Part shown: positions 34,189 through 41,407 of the stretch, one piece after another
Layout of the letters: each line of letters starts with the position of its first letter
Position numbering within the stretch: the first letter of the stretch is position 1
DNA from: an uncultured Pseudohongiella sp.
Lineage (GTDB): Bacteria; Pseudomonadota; Gammaproteobacteria; Pseudomonadales; Pseudohongiellaceae
DNA: 64,000 nt
Direction of reading: 5' to 3'
Assembly (NCBI GenBank): GCA_902537815.1
Contig: CACBCS010000008.1
Span: 1 to 64,000 of the forward strand
Program-made: the position numbers and the translations under genes
Notes under the pieces: generated by a model
The model's input: only the letters and a program-made list of their open reading frames with translations
What the model was told of the DNA's origin: nothing
Databases searched by the model: none

Positions 34189-36567
34189 CTAAGGTGAGCT
34201 GATTGGCTCGGGCAGGGCGTAGGCATAGACCCAACCCCCGCCCACTTCAGGCTCCTCGTCATCTTCATTGACCTGAGTTTCAAGCTGTAGAATGCCACCG
34301 CCTTCCGGCACCGTTATAACGACATACTGCCGTCCCGATTTCGGACTGATATAGCTCATCGGCGTCGCGGTTGAGGCGGCTGGCAACTCATCAGTCCAGA
34401 GTTCCTGGCCATTCAGGACATCGATGGCTCTGACTTTGCTGTCCGTTACGCCCGCGTTAATAATCAGTCCGCCTCCTGTGACCATGGAACCGGCGGTGTA
34501 GAACATGCCCATCGGCAAGGGCAATCTGGTGGGGATCCCTAAAGGCCCCATGTCGGTTGTGGTTCCCAGTGGACGGCGCCAGAGAACATCCTGACTGGCA
34601 AGATCGACCACGGCGATTTCCCCATAGGGCGGTTTGAGACAGGGAGCGAAAACAGACGACAGAAAGAAGAACGAATAGACAGCATAGGGCGTTCCGGCCT
34701 GGGCGCCGCCGATGCCGTAGTTGTACCCCGTTTCTGTTTCGGCCCTCGGAATGAGGCGCACGACAGAGGGGTTATGCAGAGAATTGACCACCATCAGGTG
34801 GTTGACCTCGTCCACAGCCACGCTGCCCCAGTTCATTCCGCCACCGACGCCCGGGTAATACAGTGAACCGTAACCGGTGGTGGGCGGAGTTAGGGGTCCC
34901 TCGTAGCGCATCCGCTTGAACTGAATGCGACAGGAAGCGTGATCAAAAGGCGTGATGCCCCACATGTCTGCTTCTCTGAGTCGTTCATGATCAAATCTCG
35001 GCATGCCCACCGAAAAAGGCTGAGTCGGGTCGGTAAATTCTTCCGGAATATCGGTCTGTGGCGTTGGCAGTTCCGCAACCTCGGTAACCGGCTCACCGGT
35101 TTCCCGGTCAAGGACAAAAATCTGTGCTCGCTTGGTCGGGACGATTACCACTTTACGCAGCGTGCCATTGATCGGGATGTCTGCCAGAGTCGGTTGTGAA
35201 GGAACGTCATAGTCCCAAATGTCGTGGTGCGTGGTCTGGAAATGCCAGCGCACGCGACCGTTTTCAGTGTCCAGCGCCACGACCGAACTGGCGTACTTTT
35301 CCATTGCTTCGCTGCGGTGACCGCCAAAATAATCCGGCGTTGCATTGCCTGTGGGGACGTAGACCAGTCCCAGCTCCTCATCCGTGCTGGTCAGGCTCCA
35401 GACGTTTGGCGTTCCCCGCGTGTAGGTCTCACCCTCCGCAGGAAGGCCTATGCGGTCCTCCCGTCCCATGTCCCAGGCCCATTTCAATGCACCGGTCACC
35501 GGATCGAAACCCCGAACGACGCCGGACGGTTCTTCGGTTTCCTGGTTATCCAGAACCCAGCCGCCTAAGACGAGAGTATCATTAGCGACAGTGGGGGGAG
35601 AGGTCACAAAATAGTAACCTGGTTTGATTTCCCCCATGCCCGTCAGCAGATTGACCTCTCCCTCATCGCCAAAGTCTGAGCAGGTCTCGCCAGTTTCCTT
35701 GCTCACCGCAATCAGCCTCGCGTCCGTTGTGGCCGTGATAATTCGCTCCGGACAGTTGCTGTCCGCCTGCTCTGGCGGGCTGGCATAGTAGGTGACGCCA
35801 CGGCAGGTGTCCCAGAACCCTATTCGCGCAGACTGGATTTCCGGATCATATCGCCAGCGCTCCTCGCCGCTATCCGGATCGAGCGCCAGAATGACGTTTC
35901 GACCGGTACACAAATAGAGCCCATCATCGATTTGAATCGGTGTGCCTTTAAATTCTCCGGGTACGCCTGTTCTGGTAGTCCATGCAGGCTCCATTTGTCC
36001 CACGTTGGTGGTGTTGATCTGTGCGGTGGGGGCAAAGCGTGTGCCGCGCTGGCTTGCCCCATAATGTCGCCACTGGCCTGTGTCATCGAAGACCTGCCCG
36101 GTGCCCGCTGCAGTGGGTACCTTGACCTCGTATCTGCCATTGGTGGCGAACAGGGCAACAACCAGAATTGCCAGGGCGGCGGCGACGGGACGGGTGGCCG
36201 GCAGCTGTAGTAGGGCATCAGGCTCTCGCTGCAGCAGACCCCGTCTGACTCTGGGTAACAGGAACCACAGGCCCAGAACAGTGAACAGGCCAACGCGCGG
36301 CATGAGTTGCCAGGGGTCAAGACCCACTTCGAACAGGGCCCAGAGGTAGGTCACACCCAGGAAAGCGCCGTACAGTTTTGCTCCCTCCGGTTTGCCCCGA
36401 AACAGCAGCAGGGCGACTGTGATCAGGAGCAGACCCGCACCCAGGTAGTAGGGCGAACCTCCGAGAAAGGCCAGTGTCCACCCCTGAAGGCTCAAGCCAA
36501 CCCCGCATAAAGCCAGTACCACAGCTAACAGCCGTGGTTTCACATAATTACCCTGTGCCTGAGACAA
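34189..36567 (-). CDS. Membrane-bound PQQ-dependent dehydrogenase, glucose/quinate/shikimate family
   Basis: A 792-residue quinoprotein of the membrane glucose dehydrogenase type, which oxidises aldoses or cyclic polyols in the periplasm and passes electrons to ubiquinone. The first 135 residues hold about five membrane helices. An eight-bladed PQQ propeller follows, with DIWDYDVPSQP (catalytic Asp, E. coli Gcd Asp466 position), VVIVPTKRAQIFVLDRETG (Lys493 position) and GGAQAGTPYAVYSF. Start is TTG at 36567 with AGGAG eight bases upstream, giving the family's usual length; upstream in-frame ATGs lack a site. It is divergent from another PQQ enzyme with a 174-base shared promoter region. No PQQ biosynthesis genes are in the window. 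The sugar or polyol specificity is not settled. Confidence 0.92.
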   Translation of the reverse strand: MSQAQGNYVKPRLLAVVLALCGVGLSLQGWTLAFLGGSPYYLGAGLLLITVALLLFRGKPEGAKLYGAFLGVTYLWALFEVGLDPWQLMPRVGLFTVLGLWFLLPRVRRGLLQREPDALLQLPATRPVAAALAILVVALFATNGRYEVKVPTAAGTGQVFDDTGQWRHYGASQRGTRFAPTAQINTTNVGQMEPAWTTRTGVPGEFKGTPIQIDDGLYLCTGRNVILALDPDSGEERWRYDPEIQSARIGFWDTCRGVTYYASPPEQADSNCPERIITATTDARLIAVSKETGETCSDFGDEGEVNLLTGMGEIKPGYYFVTSPPTVANDTLVLGGWVLDNQETEEPSGVVRGFDPVTGALKWAWDMGREDRIGLPAEGETYTRGTPNVWSLTSTDEELGLVYVPTGNATPDYFGGHRSEAMEKYASSVVALDTENGRVRWHFQTTHHDIWDYDVPSQPTLADIPINGTLRKVVIVPTKRAQIFVLDRETGEPVTEVAELPTPQTDIPEEFTDPTQPFSVGMPRFDHERLREADMWGITPFDHASCRIQFKRMRYEGPLTPPTTGYGSLYYPGVGGGMNWGSVAVDEVNHLMVVNSLHNPSVVRLIPRAETETGYNYGIGGAQAGTPYAVYSFFFLSSVFAPCLKPPYGEIAVVDLASQDVLWRRPLGTTTDMGPLGIPTRLPLPMGMFYTAGSMVTGGGLIINAGVTDSKVRAIDVLNGQELWTDELPAASTATPMSYISPKSGRQYVVITVPEGGGILQLETQVNEDDEEPEVGGGWVYAYALPEPISSP

Positions 36568-36741
36568 CGAAATCTCTCCTGTAAACGTCCACTCGTGCGA
36601 AGATGATCGCATAGATCGGGTCAATGCTCGATACGGTGTTGTCTGTTTTACGGGTTGTACCCTATTGCGCATTCTGCGATAGGCATAGACCTTCCCAGCC
36701 AGAGACTTTATGCTCTGTCGCATAATAAAAAGGAACTGATC

Positions 36742-38496
36742 ATGCCTTGTAACCTATCCCGAACCGCCCTGGTCACAGGGTTGGCACTGCTGGCCCCATT
36801 CGCGATGCACGCGCAGCATTCGCAGCAGCTGCTGGAGAGTTATACCCCCGTCACTTACACAGAAATTGAAAATCCCGACCCCAGCGAGTGGTTAATGTGG
36901 CGACGTACCCAGAATCACTGGGGCTATAGCCCGCTTGATCAGATCAACAAAGAGTCAGTGGGCGACCTCCGGCTGGCCTGGGCCTGGACCATGGAGCCGG
37001 GCATGCAGGAGACAACTCCGCTGGTACGAGATGGCATCATGTTCCTGCCTCAGGCCTGCGACTTTATTGAGGCAGTGGATGCCCGCGATGGAACTCCCAT
37101 CTGGGAATATCGACGTGAGCGGGTCGATCACGCAGCTTCATTGTCCTGTGCCAATCGCAATGCGACGCTCTATGGCGACAAGCTTTACATCGCAACCGGC
37201 GACGCCTATCTGGTGGCGCTGAGTGTCCTGACGGGAGAGGTGAGCTGGGAACGGCAGATCGGTGACTGGACAATTGGTCAGCACTATTCAGGCGGTCCGC
37301 AGATACTGGATGGCAAAGTGGTTGTCGGGATGTCCGGCTGCTATTACATCAATACCGGCTGCTGGATTACCGCACACGACCCGGAGACTGGAGAGGAGAT
37401 CTGGCGAACCAACACGGTTCCGAAAATCGGGGAGCCGGGCGGTGAGACCTGGGGCGACGTGCCCAATGAGGAGCGAAGGGGGGGCTCTGCGTGGATGCCG
37501 TCGAGCTACGACCCTGAGCTGGATATGATTTATGTGGGGGTTGCCGTACCCATTCCCTGGGGTGAAATTCAGCGGGATACCCGCGATGGAGATGTTCTGT
37601 ATACGAACTCGACCCTAGCGCTCAATGCCGACAACGGTGAAATTGAATGGTATTTCCAGTACATACCGGGGGGAAATTGGGATCTGGATCATCCCTTCGA
37701 ACGGATCATTGTAGAGTCAGAGGTGATTCCGTATGCCGATTCTGTCGACTGGATCAATCCGAATATCGTCTCCAATGAAAGTCGAAAGCTGATTACCGGT
37801 GTTCCCGGAAAAACCGGCATCGTCTGGACTCTTGATGCCGCCACCGGCGAGTTTTTATGGGCTAAGGAAACCAGCTATCAGAACGTCATTGTTGGTGTGG
37901 ATATCGAAAATCACAAAGGCATCACCAATGAGAATCTTGAGATTACCGAAATCCGCCAGCGGCGCTTCGTCTGCCCTTCTACCACCGGCGGTATCAACTG
38001 GAATTCGGTTGGCTACAGTCCTGATACGAACGCCTTGTATGTACCCAGTAACAATGTCTGCATGGATTACTACCTGAATCCTGTGAATCCTGTGCTTGGT
38101 GGCTATCACAGTTCCGCGACCCAGAGAAAACTGCCGCCGGAAGACTTCGACGGGCAGGTGGGTATGTTCTCCGCGATTGATGTCGCAACCGGTGAAGAAA
38201 AGTGGACTTATCGGCAGCGTGCTGGTGTTGCCGGTTCGGTGCTGACCACCGGCGGCGGCCTGGTTTTTGTCTCCGACGATGCGCGACGTTTTCGCGCCTT
38301 TGACGCGGATTCAGGAGAGGTGCTCTGGGAGCAGATTCTGAACTCCTCCGCGGGAGGGTTTCCGATGACTTATGAGCTTGATGGGGTACAGTATCTGGCA
38401 ATCGCTGCTGGCGGCGGGGTCAACTACCGGATGATGACGCCTGAAATCCGTCAGCGACGGGGTGGCAATATCCTTTACGTCTTCAGGCTGCCCTGA
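36742..38496 (+). CDS. Soluble periplasmic PQQ-dependent dehydrogenase, alcohol dehydrogenase type
   Basis: A 584-residue exported quinoprotein with a signal peptide ending AMHAQ and an eight-bladed PQQ propeller. Family blocks are WRRTQNHWGYSPLDQIN near the start, GTPIWEYRRE, LAIAAGGGVNY near the end, NWDLDHPFE for the catalytic Asp region and TTGGGLVFVSDD near the C-terminus. No haem c motif is present, so it would need a separate cytochrome acceptor. I did not find the adjacent-Cys disulfide typical of methanol-type enzymes. Start at 36742 has AAGGA upstream; an open frame 29 codons longer lacks a site. Substrate probably an alcohol, but not determinable. Confidence 0.9.
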   Translation: MPCNLSRTALVTGLALLAPFAMHAQHSQQLLESYTPVTYTEIENPDPSEWLMWRRTQNHWGYSPLDQINKESVGDLRLAWAWTMEPGMQETTPLVRDGIMFLPQACDFIEAVDARDGTPIWEYRRERVDHAASLSCANRNATLYGDKLYIATGDAYLVALSVLTGEVSWERQIGDWTIGQHYSGGPQILDGKVVVGMSGCYYINTGCWITAHDPETGEEIWRTNTVPKIGEPGGETWGDVPNEERRGGSAWMPSSYDPELDMIYVGVAVPIPWGEIQRDTRDGDVLYTNSTLALNADNGEIEWYFQYIPGGNWDLDHPFERIIVESEVIPYADSVDWINPNIVSNESRKLITGVPGKTGIVWTLDAATGEFLWAKETSYQNVIVGVDIENHKGITNENLEITEIRQRRFVCPSTTGGINWNSVGYSPDTNALYVPSNNVCMDYYLNPVNPVLGGYHSSATQRKLPPEDFDGQVGMFSAIDVATGEEKWTYRQRAGVAGSVLTTGGGLVFVSDDARRFRAFDADSGEVLWEQILNSSAGGFPMTYELDGVQYLAIAAGGGVNYRMMTPEIRQRRGGNILYVFRLP

Positions 38497-38547
38497 ACGT
38501 TGAGGTGTCTCAGAAGTCCCGTCGGCGGGTATCGCTGACTGAACCGT

Positions 38548-39336
38548 TTATTTGTTGCGCCAGTTCGGGGGGCGTTTCTCTCGAAACGCAAGCCGCGCTT
38601 CTTTGCTGTCTTCGCTGGAAAAGGCTTCTGACAGCGCCTTGAGTGCGACATCTGGCACCTCTGAGAACGCCATGTCTTCCATTTGGAAAAGCAGCTTTCG
38701 GGTTCTTTTGATCGCAAGCGGAGACATCGCGGCAATTTTGGCAGCCATTCTCTGGGTCTCTGCTTCTAGAGAAGCGGCCGGCACAGTTTTGGTAATAAGA
38801 CCCATGCTGGAAGCGTCGAGAGCGCTGATCGGCTCGCCGGTATAGATCAGTTCTGCCGCTTTCATTCTGCCGATCAGACGCTGCAAGAACCAGACATGCA
38901 TACCGGGAGGACCTGCCAGATTGGGAACGGCCGGGTAGCCGAAATCAGCATCATCCGCGGCGATGATCAGATCTCCGGCAAAAGCCAGAGTGCAGGCGCC
39001 TTCCCGGGCATAGCCCTGCACCATAGTGATCAGCGGTTTAGAAAGAGACCGGCAAATCGCCAGGGTGTCGACGTAGAATAGGCGAAGAAATTTCTCCATT
39101 TCCTCCTGTTCAAACGCCTCTACAAATTTGATGTCCAGCCCGCCTGAGAGACCTTTGCCGCTTCCCGACAGAATGATCACTCTGCAGTCAGGATCGGCTT
39201 CTGCCTGCCGCAGCGCGTGGTGATATTCGCGCGTCAGTGCCTCATCAATGAGATTCAGGGGCGGCCGGTCCAGCACAATATGCGCAATTCCCTCAGCAAC
39301 GCGGTAACGCAGACCACTGTAGGGTGATTCACACAT
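38548..39336 (-). CDS. Enoyl-CoA hydratase/isomerase family protein
   Basis: A 262-residue crotonase-fold protein. IAHIVLDRPPLNLIDEALTRE is the N-terminal strand, SGSGKGLSGGLDIKF is the oxyanion-hole loop, and QGYAREGACTLAFAGDLIIAADDADFGYPAVPNLAGPPG holds the second oxyanion segment. In the second segment the two catalytic glutamates of hydratases are not evident; an Asp or other residue may substitute, so the reaction is uncertain. It directly abuts the upstream lipoprotein stop codon (zero bases) and is third in a LysR-lipoprotein-crotonase set on the minus strand. It may act on acyl-CoA in response to the same signal as the regulator. Confidence 0.9.
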   Translation of the reverse strand: MCESPYSGLRYRVAEGIAHIVLDRPPLNLIDEALTREYHHALRQAEADPDCRVIILSGSGKGLSGGLDIKFVEAFEQEEMEKFLRLFYVDTLAICRSLSKPLITMVQGYAREGACTLAFAGDLIIAADDADFGYPAVPNLAGPPGMHVWFLQRLIGRMKAAELIYTGEPISALDASSMGLITKTVPAASLEAETQRMAAKIAAMSPLAIKRTRKLLFQMEDMAFSEVPDVALKALSEAFSSEDSKEARLAFREKRPPNWRNK

Positions 39337-39747
39337 TTATTGCCGCGTGCCGGTGATGGTGAGGTTGCCGGACTGGGTATACAGGGTGCCGGCGAACCGG
39401 TTCCCGTTAACGGTGCCATTGAAATTGAGGCGCTGCACAGACCCGGCCGGCTTCAGCGGGTTAGTCGCGTTTGCCGACCAGGACATGCGGCTGCCGGCGA
39501 GTTCGAGTTCATCGACCTGCAGACTGAGCTCTCCTTCCACCTTCACGCCACTTTTTTCGCTGATATGCCAGACTCCGGCGCGTTGCTGGCCAGGAAGCTC
39601 ATACACGACATCCCAGCTGCCCTCTGCGACATACGGGATATCGCAGCTCAGAAGAAAAAGAAACACGCAACCCACCATCAGCGGGCGGCGAGCTAATGTC
39701 AGGAAGGTTTTCGCTCCCAATGACTGGTGCATAGTTGTTTCGCTCAT
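39337..39747 (-). CDS. Small lipoprotein of unknown function, coupled to LysR and crotonase genes
   Basis: A 136-residue protein with an N-terminal signal whose hydrophobic core ends LLSC, a plausible lipobox, giving a mature protein that starts CDIPYVAEGSWDVVYELPGQ. The rest looks like a beta-rich domain with repeats of N-G-T/N-G-N type, LNFNGTVNGNRFAGTL. Its ATG overlaps the LysR stop by four bases (ATGA) and its stop touches the crotonase ATG, so all three genes are translationally coupled. Internal ATG 39732 is a possible alternative start. No domain is recognised. Confidence 0.7.
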   Translation of the reverse strand: MSETTMHQSLGAKTFLTLARRPLMVGCVFLFLLSCDIPYVAEGSWDVVYELPGQQRAGVWHISEKSGVKVEGELSLQVDELELAGSRMSWSANATNPLKPAGSVQRLNFNGTVNGNRFAGTLYTQSGNLTITGTRQ

Positions 39748-40700
39748 TGGACAAGGCGGCTGTGGCTAGCCGGAAGGATAACCGATCCCAGCGAGCTTTC
39801 GATGATTTCCCGAATCTCTTCGGCTAGCTGCTTGTAGAAGTTCCTGACCGGCGAAGTGTTACGCCAGACCAGCGCATGGTTGCGAACCACGTTGATGCCT
39901 TCCACATCAGTGACTCTTAGCTCTTTTTTATCCCTGATTTCTGATTTGACGTAGAGTGCAGGCAGAAAAGCGATGCCCATACCCATAACCACCATCTGTC
40001 TGAGGGTGTCGAGGCTGGTCCCCTCGTAATCTCTGCGGACTACTGCCCCTACACGCTCGCACAGCTCCGTAATTTGGCGATGGAACAGGTGGTGTTCGCT
40101 GATTGTTAGTACTGGCTCTCCAAGCAGATCCATGCGGTTTATTCGAGCCTTGCTCCCTAGGCGATGATCCTTGGCGAGTGCTAGTTTGAGCGGTTCCCTA
40201 AATAGGGGCGCGACGACAAGTTCTTTGGACATGATTGGTAGTGTGGTGAGAATCAGATCGTGTTGACCATTGATTAGGCCAGTTTCAAGATCACTGGGCG
40301 TGTCTTCGCGGACATAGAGTTTTAGCTCGGTGTAGCGATCGTGGACAGGATTTAGGATGTGGGGAAGCAAATACGGCCCAAGAGTTGGGGTAACGCCAAG
40401 TCTATAAGTTCCCATACCACCTCCAGAGAGTAGCGCGGCCTGAGTGGTAAATCCTTGCGCTTCCTCAAGTACACGTCGTGCGCTGAGCAGAAGTTCACGG
40501 CCCTGAGGAGTGGTGTTGATGCCTTTTCTGGTGCGTTCGAATAGTTGAATATTGAGCGCCTTTTCCATGACGCCTACTTGGTTGCTAAGTGTCGGTTGAG
40601 TGATGTTGAGGCGGAAAGCTGCTTGTCGGAAGCTGCCATACTCAGCCACCGCGGCAAAATACTGCAGCTGCTTCAGTGAGAGATTTCCCAGTGTATTCAA
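39744..40700 (-). CDS. LysR family transcriptional regulator, OxyR-like, lacking the peroxidatic cysteine
   Basis: A 318-residue LysR protein. The winged helix-turn-helix is at about residues 8-66 (LKQLQYFAAVAEYGSFRQAA). The effector domain aligns by eye with OxyR: LPHILNPVH, REDTPSDLETGLINGQHDL, TSLDTLRQMVVMGMGIAFLPAL. In E. coli OxyR the region contains Cys199 and Cys208; here Leu205 takes the place of the first, Cys214 the second, and Cys214 is the only cysteine in the protein. Disulfide H2O2 sensing is thus unlikely. Start is TTG at 40700. It is divergent from the iota-CA-like and SulP genes with an OxyR-style site between. The DNA looks AT-richer than the neighbours. Confidence 0.92.
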   Translation of the reverse strand: MNTLGNLSLKQLQYFAAVAEYGSFRQAAFRLNITQPTLSNQVGVMEKALNIQLFERTRKGINTTPQGRELLLSARRVLEEAQGFTTQAALLSGGGMGTYRLGVTPTLGPYLLPHILNPVHDRYTELKLYVREDTPSDLETGLINGQHDLILTTLPIMSKELVVAPLFREPLKLALAKDHRLGSKARINRMDLLGEPVLTISEHHLFHRQITELCERVGAVVRRDYEGTSLDTLRQMVVMGMGIAFLPALYVKSEIRDKKELRVTDVEGINVVRNHALVWRNTSPVRNFYKQLAEEIREIIESSLGSVILPASHSRLVQ

Positions 40701-40711
40701 GTTGACACCAC

Positions 40712-40748
40712 TGATTACCGGTCTATGTTGTATATAGATAAAATCTAT
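40712..40748. promoter_or_regulatory. OxyR-type ATAG/CTAT operator array
   Basis: The OxyR consensus is four ATAG/CTAT elements spaced 11 bases apart (ATAGnTnnnAnCTAT-N7-ATAGnTnnnAnCTAT). Here CTAT at 40723, ATAG at 40734 and CTAT at 40745 fit exactly. The right half ATAGATAAAATCTAT (40734-40748) meets every fixed position, while the leftmost element (40712, TGAT) is degenerate. It lies in the 145-base divergent region between the LysR gene and the iota-CA-like gene. Confidence 0.75.
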
Positions 40749-40757
40749 AACGAAATT

Positions 40758-40793
40758 CTGTTTATATCAATATTCTTTCATATAACAGCTTAA
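40758..40793 (+). promoter_or_regulatory. Putative activator-dependent promoter of the iota-CA/SulP transcript
   Basis: TATAAC at 40781-40786 is a good -10. The -35 region 17 bases upstream (40758-40763, CTGTTT) is poor, as expected for an activated promoter. The operator array ends 10 bases before it, the position usual for LysR activators, and is centred near -63 of the predicted start (about 40793). An alternative TTGACA at 40702 with TATGTT after 16 bases would be overlapped by the operator. A prediction only. Confidence 0.45.
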
Positions 40794-40845
40794 TAAAATA
40801 GCAATTCGATCAAAACACCACGCATTTGCGAATAGAGAGACCATA

Positions 40846-41325
40846 ATGATTTCGAGTATTTCAGAAGCAGACATTGAGAAGGCACGCGAGTCTTGGGGTA
40901 ATGCCTTAATCGAGATTTCGATCGCTTTCGAGGAGCGTGGTATTGAGGCCGCGAGAAAACTAGCTAGTGATGCGATAGATAGCGTGTATGGCTATGGTCA
41001 TGGCCCAGTCCTATTTAAACCGACGATGGCCAGTGGAGAGCAAACGTTTCGTCCCACCAAAGAAGGAGCTTTGGCATATTTTGTTGGACACAGCGATGAA
41101 TATCCGCTCGACGGAGGCTTTGGTATTAAGGGATGGCGTAAAGTGGTGTCAGAGACCTCTGAATGCTTCATCGACGGAAATATTGCAATGTGGATGGGAT
41201 GGGTAACTTTTACAGATAAAAATGGATCGGTTACGCAAGTGGATAAAAGTTGGGGATATAAGAAAGATGAGGCTGGTGTGTTAAGGATCGTTCTACACCA
41301 TTCGTCCTTACCTTACTCCCCCTAA
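40846..41325 (+). CDS. Iota-class carbonic anhydrase-like protein (COG4337 / CaMKII-AD-like fold)
   Basis: A 159-residue protein with no signal peptide. It resembles the domain of low-CO2-inducible protein LCIP63 and bacterial iota-class carbonic anhydrases, including the segments YGYGHGPVLFKPTMASG, FRPTKEGALAYFVG, GGFGIKGWRKV and the C-terminal HHSS motif (residues 151-154) that marks the family. Catalysis would be interconversion of CO2 and bicarbonate; known members can be metal-free, and mapping of catalytic residues here was not possible. Databases may label such proteins SgcJ/EcaC-type or phosphoribosyl-AMP cyclohydrolase, but no HisI motif is present. GAGAG precedes the ATG. It is 82 bases upstream of the BicA-like transporter and downstream of the operator. 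Family recalled from memory. Confidence 0.68.
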   Translation: MISSISEADIEKARESWGNALIEISIAFEERGIEAARKLASDAIDSVYGYGHGPVLFKPTMASGEQTFRPTKEGALAYFVGHSDEYPLDGGFGIKGWRKVVSETSECFIDGNIAMWMGWVTFTDKNGSVTQVDKSWGYKKDEAGVLRIVLHHSSLPYSP

Positions 41326-41407
41326 AATCTATGTCGCTCTTGGGCGGATGGCTAGAGTAGAGATTTTCGGAACTTTGTGTTTGTTCAGACAAGCTAGGAA
41401 GACCTAA

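Noticed and set aside
40846-41325. Possible HisI (phosphoribosyl-AMP cyclohydrolase) annotation for the CA-like gene
   Set aside because: No HisI zinc-binding Cys/His motifs are present; the C-terminal HHSS and the rest fit the iota-CA/CaMKII-AD family better.
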